Assembly (NCBI GenBank): GCA_021229015.1
Contig: CM037789.1
Location: 44,010,377-44,074,376 of the forward strand
Length of the DNA stretch: 64,000 nucleotides
Direction: 5' to 3'
Origin: Solen grandis
Taxonomy: Eukaryota > Mollusca > Bivalvia > Adapedonta > Solenidae
Part shown: one piece after another, positions 33,254 through 47,121 of the stretch
Numbering within the stretch: the stretch's first letter is position 1
Layout: every line of letters starts with the position of its first letter
Notes under the pieces: model-generated
Database searches by the model: none
Seen by the model: only the letters and a program-made list of their open reading frames with translations
Told to the model about the DNA's origin: nothing
Translations under genes and position numbers: made by a program

Positions 33254-34102
33254 AAAAATGTTATGTAATGCAAAAAAGGACTATAAATACTATTGCAGGA
33301 AACAAAAATTAAACTTTGAGAGGGAATTGGGTAGAAAAATGAACGATATGAGAAGATATAAGCCACGCGATTTCTGGAAGCAATTCAAAAAAACTAAAGT
33401 AAATTCATCTAGCGAAAATGTATCGAAAGAATTTACGATCATTTTAAATTTCTAGCAACTAGTTCCACCGTACAAGAAAACGAGTCGTCCGAAATAAACG
33501 AGTTTTTAAATAATTTTGACAGCCAAAACCATACACAGGTAACTTTCCCCGAACTAGATAATCCGATATCTATAAACGAAATAATTGCAGCGACTAAACA
33601 ACTTGGAAATAATAAATCATGCTCAACAGATTGTATTATTTACGAATATTTTAAAGAGTGTATAGATATACTTGCAACGCCGCTAGAAATTTTATTTAAT
33701 TACATTTTAAACAATGGGACATTTCCCCATAGCTGGTCGACCGGCATAATCTTACCGTTATATAAAAAAGGCGATGTGTCTAATCCAAACAACTATCGCG
33801 GGATAACAATAACAAGTTGTTTCTGTAAATTGTTCACTGTGATTATAAACGAACGGCTGAAGAAATGGGCATGTGATAATCATATAATTACAGATGCACA
33901 ATTCGGGTTTAAGCAAAATTTTAGCACGGTCGATTGTATATTTGTTTTGAATTCTCTAATAGAGCGACAATTTCAGAAGAAAAGAAAACTTTTTACCTGT
34001 ATGGTGGACCTTTGTAAGGCGTACGATTATATAGACCGTAACGCGTTATGGTTTAAACTCATAAAGTACGGTATCGAAGGTTTAATTATTATCGGTTATT
34101 AG
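33254..34102 (+). pseudogene. LINE ORF2, linker and first half of reverse transcriptase (frameshifted)
   Basis: After the A7 run the reading continues in another frame (AKKDYKYYCRKQKLNFERE, YKPRDFWKQFKK) to about 33430. It then returns to the endonuclease frame with HFKFLATSS and ISINEIIAATKQLGNNKS. RT motifs follow: IILPLYKKGDVSNPNNYRG (fingers), DAQFGFKQNFST, and motif A CMVDLCKAYDYIDR carrying the first catalytic Asp. The frame ends at a stop at 34102. A third shift near 34083 leads to the next piece, starting RAMYSEVKLAVK. Confidence 0.75.
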
Positions 34103-35420
34103 GGCGATGTATAGTGAAGTTAAATTAGCCGTAAAACACGTTAATTCGCTCTCGGACCTTTTTAATAGCGATGTCGGATTGTTCCAAGGGGAGATAACCT
34201 CACCGATATTTTTTTCTCTCTACATCAATGACATTGAAAGCAGCTTACGTAATAATAATAACGCGAGTATAACACTGGATGAGCTATCTATATGTATGTT
34301 GATGTTTGCAGATGACGCAGTATTATTTTCGGAGACCGCTGATGGTTTACAGGTCTTATTAGACGGGTTAAAGCAATACTGTTCGAAATTTCATTTACGT
34401 GTCAACAATGAAAAGTCAAAGATAATAGTGTTTAAAAAAGGTGGCCGCTTAAGCAATAATCAAAATTGGACATACGATGGTACGCAAATAGAGGTTGTTA
34501 GCCAGTTTAATTACTTAGGTCTTGTTTTATCCAGTGGCGGATCATTCGGGCCAGCCACTAGAACGCTTAAAGAGAAAGGCTTAAGAGCGATGAATTCGTT
34601 AATAAGTATTATTAAAGGTCGTGAAATACCAGTTAATATTTTATTTAACTTATTTGACTCGTATGTACTATCTGTTTTGAATTATGGAAGTGAGATTTGG
34701 GGCTATCTTAAGGCCGATTGTATTGAACTAGTTCATAAGAAATTCTGTAAAAGGGTATTAAATGTAAAACAATCAACGAATACTCTTTCCCTTTACGCTG
34801 AATTGGGAAGATTTCCAACCTATATATTAAGATATGTAAAATTATTAAATACTGGTAAATTTTATAGTATTAAAAAAAATGTTAATAGTTTATTAAATAC
34901 ATTAGTACATCAGCAGCGCCAAGATATAGACGAGAATATACATGTTGTAAATTGGTCATCAAAAATAAGAGATATTCTTCAAAGTGCCGGGTTTAACGAT
35001 GTATGGTTATATCCAGACTCCGTAAATATTAATATGTTCATACCAGTATTAACAAATCGTCTTAAAGATATTTATTTTAGTGAGTGGGAAGCAAGTAGTA
35101 ATAATTGTACTTCACTATGTTTATTTAAAGAATTAAAATCTACAATAGAAAAATCGCAATATCTATCTTTGTTAGAAAATAGTGGACTAAGAAATATAAT
35201 TACAAAAATCAGACTTTCTTCACATGAACTAAACATAGAAAAGGGAAGACATTTGAATATAGCGAGAGAAGATAGGAAATGTAAATTGTGTAATTTAAAT
35301 GATGTTGAGGACGAGTTCCATTTTATATTGATATGTCCATTTTATAATGAATCAAGAAGTAAATATATTCCAAGATATTATACATGTAGACCCAATATGC
35401 ATAAATTTATTAATTATTAA
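34086..35420 (+). pseudogene. LINE ORF2, second half of reverse transcriptase and C-terminus
   Basis: Motif B reads DVGLFQGEITSPIFFSLYIND and the catalytic motif C reads FADDAVLF (about 34305-34330). The thumb region FNYLGLVLSSGGS is followed by VLNYGSEIWGY. Near the C-terminus is a cysteine-histidine cluster, CKLCN...EFHFILICPFYN, typical of these LINEs. Key catalytic residues are intact although the whole ORF2 is split by shifts. The stop at 35420 is probably premature too: a continuation TNSSIKEIRFY reads in another frame at about 35420-35455. Confidence 0.8.
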
Positions 35421-35554
35421 TACTAATAGCTCTATTAAAGAAATTAGATTTTATTAAATTAATACTGCATAAGTAATGTGTAATACAGAAAGGCTAACAG
35501 TATAGTTACCTTTGCATTACGTATTAAGTATGTACAGTTATTATTTAGCACAAA

Positions 35555-35597
<43 letters not shown>

Positions 35598-38500
35598 GTT
35601 TCTTATGTACAAAAGATACATTATTAAAATGTAGTGTATGCCACTCTCACCTATTTATTCATTTTATGTCTTATTGTATTCATATATTTACCATCTTTTT
35701 CATGCATTGTAATTTTGTTTGTATTGTGACGATGAGCCTATGTGCTTAAGTCTTGAAAATAAAATTATGTTCTGTTCTGTTTCTATGTTAAGGATTTTAT
35801 TCATTTAGAAACATGGTCTTTGCGGAAACCAAACACAGATACAGGATAAGAGTAAGAGGGATTTTGTTATGAAGGTATGTAAAACGTTTATTAACGTTAC
35901 TCATATTCAGGACCTTTATGTTCAGTATTATCAAATATTGTTTTTAGAATACATCCTGATATTAATTTTTTTATTCATTATGCCCCCCCCTATAAATCAC
36001 CCGTGAAACGTTTGACATTTTCATTCATTTCATTCCCAAAGGTCATTATCCCTGCGCTATGTGCACTAGTCTGAGACCGAGAGTCAAATGAAAGATTTGG
36101 TTTTTGACGAAATATCAAATCATTAAGCTCCCAGTCAGCGTCTAAACATTAAGAGATGCTACTGATGTTGCTATACTTGCTTCTGGAGATGTTACATAGT
36201 TTGGTTCATTAATTACAAGACAATTTTAATGTACAACATTAGGAAGCATTATTCATGATCATATTTATTCAAGGCATGTAAAATATTAATAAAGCTTGAT
36301 TTGACAATCAAAACTTGTGATTCCTTTTACTGAGCTCCTTAAAACCAGCTGCATATTATTTCATTTCTGACGAGTTTATCTCAATGTACCCTTGCAACAC
36401 ATTGCAAAGCAAACAATTCAAAATATTTGCAATTCACTGAGAAAGGTATAAATATACTCAAGGACTTTGAGACTGTGGATGTTTCATATCCTTCTTATCA
36501 GGTAAGATTGATTTTGTTTTCGTGAAAACATATACCATGGAAATAATGGAAATATCGAAGTTTTAAGCATCTGGTGTTTCTTAAAGTCACCGAATATATA
36601 TATCAGTTAAGTATGAATTGATATACGTTTCAGTGGTGTATTCACAAATTCACGTACATTTCATCATGACGAAACTGTTTCCGACACAGATCTGATTCTT
36701 ATTTCACGTACTAATGTTATATCTTAGATATTGTTAATTTTTAAGATGGAATCTTTTTACATTTCAAATAGGAAATCCCCTTTTCTGGATAGTTGTCTTA
36801 AATCGAGATTTTCAATAAAAATGTTGTTATACAGTACTAATAATGTTTTTGTTTTTATATCTTTTTCGATATTTTCAAACTCTCCATTTGGCTTTCCAGA
36901 TATCCATTTTACATATACGCATAAATTATGTTTCAAAAGTTTGTAAAATCCATATGAAAAGTTTAGAGAGTGGTGAATTTTTAGATTTCCTCCTCGCTAT
37001 TTTCTGTTATAAACTTTAAGATATGGTCTACAAAAAATAAGAAATGCTTCTCGAAACATAATATATGATAAATAGCTCAACCGTTTTGTTTGCAAGGAGA
37101 CATAAAGCCTGCTTTCATCATTAACGCGTTACAGGATTATTTGACAAAGACGCTCTGTTTTGTTGCAATTCGAACATTAAACGAGTAAAAATGTTACATC
37201 GCTGATTACATAGTAGGATTCATTAATATAGCATAATACTCAGTGGGACGTCTTCAACAGAGCATAAAGCCATCATTTATTAAAATGTATGATCCTAGAT
37301 CGTTGTTGATGTGCCAAGTTCACTGGATATTTTTCTTTTGTTCGTTTTATTTTTTATTTTTTTATTTTTATTGGCAAACACATCTTTAATCTTTATCTTG
37401 GTATTTCAAATCCTTTGGAAACAATGCCTTGTCACAGTCATCAGTTTTGTTTCATTTACGCAGTCATATCTTTTACTATGTGAGAACTGGATACCAAAAC
37501 AGGATTGTAACATTTATAGGGTTTATTACAGAAAAATTACGCCTTAAGACATCTGTCAAATATGAAAAAGCGAATACAGGAGAGAAAGAAAATGGTTTTA
37601 GAGTTTTGTTTTTGCGTGTTTCGGCTTACATTTCAAATTAATAAATAGATTTTATATTATTACTTAAGTTTCAAATATGATTTTAAACCAAAGTATGTAT
37701 ATTTGGATTTTGTTCACCAATCGTTAACGATCTTTTGTTATCATACCCAACTTAAATAGTGAAGTTCTAGTTATAAGGAAATCCCGCACCCCGTTCCGTT
37801 TTGAAAAGCATTCGAGGAAGCTAATTTTGAAAATAATTAAACTTAGCACAACACATGTGAAAGGCTAATCTATTTCTTTTCAATGCTTAGTGAATTTGTA
37901 GATATTCTGAGTCAATTTGGTTTAGCGTAGATATTTATCACAATTTTGAACAACCTATATATAATTATCATTTGAAGTGAATATGTTGTAAGTTGCAGAT
38001 GCGATATATCAACCCAAAAGACTAGTAATTGTTTGATTCAGATAGCACACTCTACAAAAAATTTCAGTCTACTGGTTATTGTATAGTTGATTAATAAGCA
38101 TCGTTTCCATCACAAGGAAAACAGAAAAAAATACGGGTGATTGATTTGCAATTCCGATAAATGGAAGGAAAAATAAAACATTACAATTTATTTTTTTACG
38201 TTATTAAACTATATTATAATTGATAATTATGTATTTCCTTTTTTTGACCTGTTTCAATGCAGTTGTGTCCAAATTAAATGCAGGCCATTATGGCCAGTCA
38301 AAGTAATACATGACTACTGAAAATACATTTGAATGTTAAAATGATTCCATAAATGTCCGAACGCTTTCCCTTTACAGTGAGTTAAGTTACAAATAAGATT
38401 TTACTGAAAATATTCACATCATTGATCAAATGTCGTTGTCAACAGAGGGGCGACGTGATCCAACATGAATCATTTGTATGGCTGATGCCCAAATGTATTT

Positions 38501-39432
38501 ACGCCTTCTCCTCTTAATTTGACTGATAGAAGGTTTCCAAATACATTATTAAATAATAATAGAAAAACATTATTATCTAAATGACCACGTCCTTGTCTCA
38601 TTTGAGTCTGCTGGATGCTTACTTTGTTGTTTTAATGAAATGTTTAAGATTTATTAAATTACCAAGGACGTATTCATTTTTAAGTGTTTTTTAATGATTG
38701 TTTACATTGTCACGGTGCAGAAACGCGTCTAAGTCTCCCTTAGTGATGACGAGACAAATAGATATTGTGGTTAAATGACAAATAAGTAGCGGTGAATATT
38801 TTATTATTTATATTAAATTGTCTGGTGACGGGTTCCCACGCGAACAAAGCTTCGTTGACAATAAAGCTGTCTGGAATTTGAACAAAACGTCAATGATGTT
38901 TAGATTAAGCTGCTGAAGATGTTTAAGGACAGTTCTGTGTGGGAAATTGCTATAAAATACTTAATTCATTTATTTTTTGCTTTATTTATATACATAAATG
39001 TATATATTACTTGATTTTGTTTTTGCACATGTTCATTCATTTCTTCACGCAATTTGTGTGTGTTTCTTTGCTTATTCATTTATTCATTCATCTTTTTTCA
39101 ATATACATATATATCCATGTTCCATATCACAATCCATGTACGTGTACATAACTATAACGTGTAACGTGTTATAAAGTTGCTTATATTTTGTTAATGAAAC
39201 TAAACAATGTCATGTTATTGTTGTTGTTTTTTTTGTTTTTTTTTTCTATATTTACACGGTATTATGGAGTCTACACGCGCGCGATTCAAAGGTTTCATTA
39301 AATCTACAAACCACCCTACATACTTTGTAGATGATATAGGTACTTAAAGCTTATTAATTTGATCAAGCACTAGCAAGTTGTGATGCAAAATGATTTACAC
39401 TTGATACTGAATATTTAAAGTTGGCGATATTT

Positions 39433-39621
39433 GAGTTTACCGTCGCTTCGACAGTATTTTAGTCATATAGCGACGTCCAGCTAATTACAGGTGGAGAAAA
39501 CCCCCGAATGCACGGAGGCATCCGGGTAGAACCACCGAACTTCCGCAAGCCAGCGGAAGGCTTCCTCATATGAAACTCCGAATGACCCTACCGGGATTCG
39601 AACCAACGCGGTGAGGGGCTC
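39433..39621 (-). mobile_element. SINE-A copy lacking box A
   Basis: The reverse complement reads box B (GGTTCGAATCCCGG), then CATATGAGGAAGCCTTCCGC, ATTCGGGGGTTTTCTCC, CAGCTAATTACAGG-type sequence and CGCTATATGACTAAAATACT. The head stops at TTGAGCCCCTCACCGC, before box A. Confidence 0.8.
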
Positions 39622-39639
39622 AAACAGCTATAGTCATAC

Positions 39640-39745
39640 GGCGAGTTATCGCAGTGTGGCAGCACCATTGTTGTCGACAAAGGTCACCAACTGACTGAAA
39701 TATAGTCTGTCGGACGTTTAACCCAAAGAGCAAACATATTAAATT
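39640..39745 (+). mobile_element. SINE-B-like tail joined to the SINE-A copy
   Basis: CGCAGTGTGGCAGCACCATT, then GACAAAGGTCACCAACTGACTGAAATA and GTCGGACGTTTAACCC match the 3' part of SINE-B (GTGTGGCAGCACTATATC, CCAAATGACT). It abuts the SINE-A fragment in opposite orientation. Confidence 0.55.
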
Positions 39746-40684
39746 TCTTCTTTAATTGTACCATCACATATATTTTATGAACGTTAAGTTTGAATTAATT
39801 GTCAATAGTTTATAGAAGTGCCCGTAATATACAGCCTTAAGATGATTTAGGAAATTACCTAATACTTCCTTAATTTCGTAATTTAACGAGACGTATGGTT
39901 TCTTTAATAAGATATACTGTAATTTAGGATATGAAATAAAATTCCTTACTTCCCTTTGAGAACAATACTAGTGATTTGAATTAAAATCAAGTAAATAAAA
40001 CATTTAATAGCATAGGTTTGCTCTATGGAACTAGAGATGAATTTTCTTTTCTGAATAAACAGTAATCCTCACAGTCTTTTCAGACAAGCCATTTCTCTTG
40101 GAAGAAAAGTTGAAATTATAGCTGGATTTAGAATCAAACATTTAGATCATATTGACGTTACAAATGTTTGTTAGTTAACATATATCACAATATAGCATTT
40201 ATATTGAACTGTTTTATTGTTGCTCATAATATTTTTAAAACTAAATTTGTATGGCTTAAACGTTCAAATTTAAACATTTTGCATTAACATCATATTATAG
40301 CAAATCTATACATATGTGGACATCTGTGGATTTCAAATTTGCTCTTATTACCTGTCACTGAATTATAAATACGTAAATGTGATGTGTCATTTTTTTCTCA
40401 ATGAAAAACGGAGCTCGACTGCTACGTACAAAGTAGTTCAATTTTATTAAACCCCAATTAAATATTACAGTCATGTTTAAAATCAGGAGAGATGTATATG
40501 GAATAGATTCATGTGGCTATTTTTCTGGTAACAATAGGTTTGAGCACTATCCCCCCTATTGACTACCTTTATTTTAAATTTAAAAGTATACTTATATACA
40601 TGTAAATGCTAAAATGCTAAAAATAGTTTACTGCGGTTACAGTTAGGAAAATAAAATGAAAACGTTTAACATCCACCGTCTTAG

Positions 40685-40812
40685 TGTTTCACCTTCTGTT
40701 AGCAGAAGTGACGCATAGAGATCATTTTTCCGTCTTCTGTCCGTCAGTCCGTCACACTTTTTCCGTCACGCTTCAGCAGGGGACATATGAATTCCAGAGA
40801 ACACTCTTGTTG
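40685..40812 (+). repeat. Second copy of the short dispersed repeat
   Basis: TTTCACCTTCTGTTAGCAGA with AGTGACGCATAGAGATC at the left and AGCAGGGGACATATGAATTC with GAGAACACTCTTGTT at the right correspond to 6446-6560. It lies inside copy B and is missing from the matching stretch of copy A. Confidence 0.6.
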
Positions 40813-43670
40813 TTCATAAAAATAGGAATGTTAAGCGTATTTTAAACATATTTTCGTGATGTAAATGTCATAAAAGGGGCAGTGGTAAAACTTCCCTGTT
40901 TGATATCTTTTTTAATGATTCTACTATCTGGATACTTGACTGGCTGTGGTTTCATGTCATTTATCGACGGTGTGACATCGATCTAAAACATTAACATATT
41001 ATGGAATAAATAATAAAGAAATGCGTCGAATAATTAACTATCTTTCATTTAACCAGTTGTTTTAATTCAAGTATCAAGATAGACGATCATTAATAACTTT
41101 TTTCAATCAAAGCAAATTAATGTAAAGGTACAGAAGTAATTAAGTAAAGAAGTAAAAAATAAAATCAACCATTAAGTCGTTTTGCCCACCAACCCAAACG
41201 GATAAAAGCGATTATAACAAGGTTATATCTATGCATGAAATAAACACTTTTACATTCTTTGAAAAATATATATACCATTAGCAGTGGAAGACAATAATAG
41301 GATATTACGAGTAGATAATATGTTCAGGAATTATTTTAGTCAAAACAAGTAAAAGATAACATTTCGTATATTATAAATAAGGAGTAAGTGCTTTAGATGA
41401 TATTAAATTCAAATTATTATATAACATTATATCTGATATTTTATAAGCTGCCCATTTCGTCGAAGAACGTATCGATTGCAAGCAACTTGTGGGCTATCTT
41501 TCCAGGATAAATATATATGTTCAAAGGGGTTAATGCATAGTAATACTCTGTGAGCAGTTTTTGGTGCGATACATTTTATATTACATTAACAGTAAGCGTT
41601 TTTTGTTGTTGTTGTTGTGTTTTCGTTTTTTTACATATTTTTTCCGGTTTTAAATGTATTTCAGGGGTATTCCAAGTACCCTAGGATCTCTTTCCACTAT
41701 AAGACTAGGAGGGTCAAAATCAGACTTACAAATGAGAATTCATAATTTCACGTTAACATCTTTAATTAGAAATGCAACTCTATGTTTTCGAAAACAATAT
41801 TGAAATTCTTAGCAGTGAATAAAAAACGCTTTGAACATTATATGAAAAATGTTATATCTTAGAATAAAAATCATAGTGTTTCTTTTACAAATCTCAAACT
41901 GTAGATTTTGATTTTTGAGATTTTTATATTAAAGTATGGGTTACAAGGGAAATTTGTAAAAAGTGATGAATACAAAAGCTATGGCCATTTAAATTTAAAG
42001 TCACAGAAAACTTATTAAAATGAGAGTCCCTTTTATTTTTGTTTAGTATTTAAATCGATGTTTTAGTGCCCACCAGCTTTAAATAATAAGAAACATATCG
42101 CCAATAAGTGGCTCACAATAAAAATGGGAGTGTATCAAACTACACAGAAATAATCAACATTGACACTTAGCATATGCTTACTGTTTCTGAGAGATCAGGA
42201 AATTGTAAGAGAAACGTGTGGGCGGGCGCGGATGTTTGAAAATTAATTATCAATACATATTTAACTTCCTTTGAATGTAAAAGCAGTCATCAGGAGGTGG
42301 TAAAACTATTGGATTTCTTATTTACGTTTACACAATTCTAGTCATATTAGTCTTTCATTCTCTCCGCATCTATTTTTGTATAAAGGAAACATGTATGTTA
42401 ACTTCAATTCCTCCATCACTGAAGATCAATGCACTACAAACCAATGAACATGAACACATCTGGCTACAAACTATAATGAAAAGAGAGAGAGCGATAATCA
42501 TATTTAAACAATTATCAGTTAGGTTTACACACGTTATCTTTACATATTGTGAATAGTACTAACATTTTTACTATTAACAAATGCAGCACCAAAGGCAGCC
42601 TCTATGAAGGTACAAATACACATGTATCAAAGTAGAGACTGACTGGTAAAATCATGTAGGCATTCAATTACGTTTACCATTTACCGTATGAATACATGTA
42701 TCTCAGCTACAGAACATGAGAAAAAATGTGCAAAAATGTCATTTTTATTTACATTTTGAGGCATTTAATCTTAGACTATATTTTGGCATGTTTGAAAAGT
42801 CAAATTAATCCATCCTAAATGTGATTTTTTACTTATTTGTTTAATTTTTTATTAAATTATTCTGACTTTAACATATTTTTATATTATGGCTTGATCAAAC
42901 ATTATTACAAACTTTCAGAGATGAGTCGAACCCATTTAGGGGGAAACACTTCACGACCTTACCAGGCGCAAAATACTTCCGTCAAAGGAAGGATTGAAGT
43001 CCCCAATCGATGTAATATGAAACAAACAAAAAAACAACCAAAAAAAAACTAAATGACAATTTCTCTGTTGATGTAGCATACTACAAAACGGTAATTCAGC
43101 TCTCATATGAATATTTGTGGAGCAATTAAGGAATGTGACCAGAAATAGTCCTCTCTGATCTAAGAAACATTCATGCACAACTGCAGTCGCATTACAAAAA
43201 GTTGATCCAATTATTGTCGGCGATCAAATGCGTCGCAGAGTAATGCTGCTTTCATTACCAGGAAATCAGACTCAACTACGTCACTTGTCTCTGAATCAAT
43301 GTGGGAGTGGCTTTTCCAAAGATTAGATTTTTGAGAGCAATTTGTTAGTAACATTTTAATCGCTGGAGAAGCAGATATTACGGCAGTGAAAATTGAATAA
43401 CACTGAAAGCGTTTGAATGTAAATGGTCAATAAGAAACACATAGTTGGTACATTTGTATCAAAATGTTTTAAGCGTATGCTATTTCTATCAATATTTTGT
43501 TTGAAGTTTGGTGTTTTTGCTGCAATACTGCATCATTATTATCAAATAACGCCTATATGCTGGGTATTCAAGAGCAAAAGTGGGCATATATTTTATATTA
43601 TAAGTGACTAGGAGTAGACAAATTGAACATTATCTATACATTTATAAAATAATTTCATTATATTCAAAAT

Positions 43671-43716
43671 TGTTAGATTATTTAGATTGTTTATTGTTAG
43701 ATTATTTAGATTGTTT
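43671..43716 (+). repeat. 23-bp direct repeat
   Basis: TGTTAGATTATTTAGATTGT followed by T(T)TA occurs twice in a row. Confidence 0.8.
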
Positions 43717-46037
43717 AAATAACTAGATGTATAAATTAAAAACCGTCACTAATTTTGAGTACAAACAAATAAATTTGCATGTACATTGGGGGGAATAATA
43801 GTGGATATTAATTATTTATCTGTTTGCCTCACTTCCCCAAATAAAATATCGCAATGTTCGGAGTCCACGCTATGGACTCATTAAATAAACATGCCTGTGA
43901 TTAAGTATCCACTAGCGAATATTGAGAACATATTTCCGTTAAAGATTCATGCCATAAATATATGGAGTGCAACTTGTCATATGCACGCATGAATGTGCGT
44001 AAAGTATTTCTTTTCATAGAGATTCAAATTAAAAGCAGAAATGATTAAAACAGGAAAAAAATAGGGATTAAAGTTATGGAGAATGTAAAACAGTAACATG
44101 ATGTACAAATAATTATCTTGAAGAATTTCATACTAGAACGTCGATTTAAGCATATATAGAGCGTCCCCGTCACTGATTAAGTTTAACATCTTACAAAGAA
44201 AAGTGGGTATTAATTATGAGTGTTCTACTCACTTGTGTGTCATTTTAGGTGATGTTTAAGAAAAAAAGGTAGTTCAATGCTTTTGAATCAAATCTTAAAG
44301 ATAATGTCTTATTTAGATTTCTTTTAATGAAATATGCGTCGAATGCTTTAATACGTTGTTTAAAAGAAAGAGTTCAAAATAATGCCCAACTGTTACTCCA
44401 ATAAATATTTCTTATCGTAGTGTAGACGCCACATTTTCTTTACAATCCGTGTTATTGGTCGTGATGCGTATGCGCTAACCTATACAAATAAGATGATGAA
44501 CAACTTACTTCTTAATCTTGAATACCATTTACATATTTCTATTTAAATTGTCTATCAAAGTTTCCACAAAGTGACATGATGGGTATGAAGTCTGGTTGTA
44601 GTATCATACTTTGTTGTTTTTGTACATAATTAAATCTGTAACATATAGAAACCCGTTTAGTTATTTCCAACATATAGAAAAAAAGTGTTTCCTGGTAATG
44701 AAAAGCTGTGATATGTTATTGAATTAAAACTGTTTTATCCCCTCTGGTTTAAAAAATATACCAGTATTTATTATTAATTTATTTTACCGACAAGCGGATT
44801 AATTCTGAGGGAAAAATAATTTGCGGTTTATCTCTTAAAAATAGTGTTAATTTATTTCTGCGTTTTTGTCATATTTCTGGACCCATAGTCGATATATTTT
44901 TGTTCTCAATTACCAATCATCAACTTTATAGCAGGAATTTTAATATATTTGCGTAATAATAAAATTTATTGTTATGGGTACGGGAAAGCGTATAATTAAT
45001 GCTTTTTTTTTTTGACATCTATACCTCTGTCCTTGCATAAACCTTCGCTTTTAAACATCAGAAGGCTTTCATGGAAAAATGAAAGAACTAATAAAAATAT
45101 TAAAAACGAAGAAAATTCGTCTCAGGATAAATAATACTGGTAGCTAAGACAGTATACTAAAAATCTGAAAGTCCTAATGTTGCGTTAAGCATAAACTGGG
45201 ATAGTAAAGGAGAACGTGTGGCTTGTAATTTGTTTATTGATTTCCATCATTAAATGGATCTTATTCCTGTGATGGCCGAACGGTATAATTTTGCCATATT
45301 CGTTTAGATTAACCAAGGACGCATTACATGCCAGAGGATCTACAAATAAATCAGGAGAGGAAAAAAATCCCCCTATCCTGTGGTTTGACATGGAATTGTA
45401 TTATTGTTTTATTATACAACACAGTAGCATTTCACCTTAACCATACAAACTGATATCTCCTAAAGGTACGCTTTAATAAATGGTTATCGCAAAAAGATAA
45501 GCAGTAATAAACAGAATATTTGGGTTTTGTAATCATCTCTTATAATGATTATCATTTCGTTCTGGGTAGTTCAAATGATAAAACATTTCCAATGGAAAAG
45601 TATTTTTTATGTTTCTCGGATTTTCTAAATCGGCAAGTTTTTAGTTTGTAAAACACATCGTCAATTTGTTCAGAATAAATTCTGCCATTAAAATGTACAC
45701 TTAACAGTTTAATATATTTGATATTTCAGATAATAAGTATAAATATAACATTAAAATTGCAACTCCTGGACAATTCCAATATATATATATATATTCTATA
45801 TGTTAGCTTTGGTGATGTCAAGATGCATAAATGTATGTATAATTTCACGTGTATCATATATGATCATAATATACTATATACAAATAAATATAAAAGGAGT
45901 TTAAAGTGACAACTTAGGGTAAAGTCTCTGATTTGGACCACTTAACCATTACCAAGATAACCAAGATTCTCCGCGGAACCATTACAGGGACTGAACCTCA
46001 AAAAATAACAGCAAGAAGCCGTTTGCACTGTGTTGTC

Positions 46038-46090
46038 ATGCCATGTGGTATGTGACGTCATTTTAGCTATCGTAAGCAGCATTTTTTGTT
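46038..46090 (+). repeat. CRE-containing dispersed repeat
   Basis: CATGTGGTATGTGACGTCAT then TTAGCTATCGTAAGCAGCA aligns with the reverse complement of 62822-62862 (CACGTGGTATGTGACGTCAT, TTAAGCAATCGCAAGCAGCA). The match is about 85 percent by eye over 45 bases. Confidence 0.6.
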
Positions 46091-47077
46091 CGATTAAGAG
46101 GAGAAAACTGCCTTATTGTACTCTACACATAGGCACTAATGATTATTTTATCAGATGTTTAGTACTTCTTACAAGATTGACAAGAACTCCACGTAGGGAC
46201 GTAACAACCGTCCAAAATTAATGCTTCCTACTAATTATTCATGTAACAAACTGATCACGAAAGACGAATTATATTTTTGGTTTGTTTGAGGAGATGATTA
46301 CTGCCCACTCACAATATTTCTCTCATTGGGAAACCTATCCTAAATCAGGCAAATATAGCACTAAATAGGTTTAGCCCTAGAAAAAAAACACTAATTAGTT
46401 AACAAAATTTCTCTCAGGAATAATTGTGCTGAGTTTAGTACTGGGACTACAGCGTAGGGTCCAAACAGATCTAAATTATTGCACGTTCTAATTTTTACAA
46501 CAAGGGCTTAGAAGAGCTATTGACTTTATATAAAGGTTGCGTAATCTGAGAATGCGCTTCACATTTAATTTACGTAAATAGCTGTTTATTTTTTACGTTT
46601 GTGGTTTTCAATGTTATTTAATACATTTACACACTTCCAGAATCTGAAATTGCTTAAAGAGCAATTCGGCTACATCTATTTATTGCAGCATTTTTTGTCT
46701 CATCTTCAAATGATTTTTGCATCACAAAATGGTATGTATGTGTGTTGAAATATATGAATACCTGAAGTGTCCAAACAGTTATGATTTGCTGTCAAATTTA
46801 ATAAACACCGTGACTTTAATTAGTAGCTTATTTATAAATTGATACTTATGGAATGTCCCACTTTTTCAGCTAATGAAATTGCTCTTTTTCAGTCCAGATT
46901 AATATATATATATATATGTTACGGATTTTGCCCAGGTAATGTGAAAAATATGATTGTTTTGAACAAGTTCATGAGAGTTGCATGCTCCTACCGCCGACAT
47001 CAAATGTGCCGCTGTGGACTACGTTACATAAGTGAGACAAACGGTAAAGCGCTTTTTTTTATTTTATTTTTTTATTA

Positions 47078-47121
<44 letters not shown>

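Larger units (their letters stand above)
30850..35780 (+). mobile_element. Near full-length non-LTR retrotransposon
   Basis: The order is: a possible 5' leader from about 30850 (GCGCATGCGTGG), ORF1 (31007-32095), endonuclease (from 32096), reverse transcriptase and a C-terminal cysteine motif (to about 35420), and a 3' untranslated region with an A run of about 36 (35558-35593). The 3' terminus is AATAAAATTATG followed by (TTCTG)n at about 35757-35780. The two-ORF layout with an AP-like endonuclease is that of the CR1/L2/Jockey or L1-type LINEs; I cannot fix the clade. It lies between the two copies of the ancient duplication. Only a few frameshifts break it, so it inserted much later than the LINE at 20765. 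Confidence 0.85.
35990..42700. repeat. Ancient non-coding duplication, copy B
   Basis: This is the compact copy of the segment described at 16465-28680, starting with CCCGTGAAACGTTTGA (copy A: CCCGTGAAAAGTTTGA at 16488). Block order is preserved from end to end. Its private insertions are the SINE pieces at 39433-39745 and the short repeat at 40685-40812. I find no conserved open frame. Open frames such as 36731-36946 and 37311-37547 are broken or absent in copy A. Confidence 0.75.

Noticed and set aside
45185..45391. 68-residue minus-strand frame with a plausible-looking core (LVNLNEYGKIIPFGHH)
   Set aside because: I could not assign it to any family and found no neighbouring coding or splice signals; a protein search would decide.
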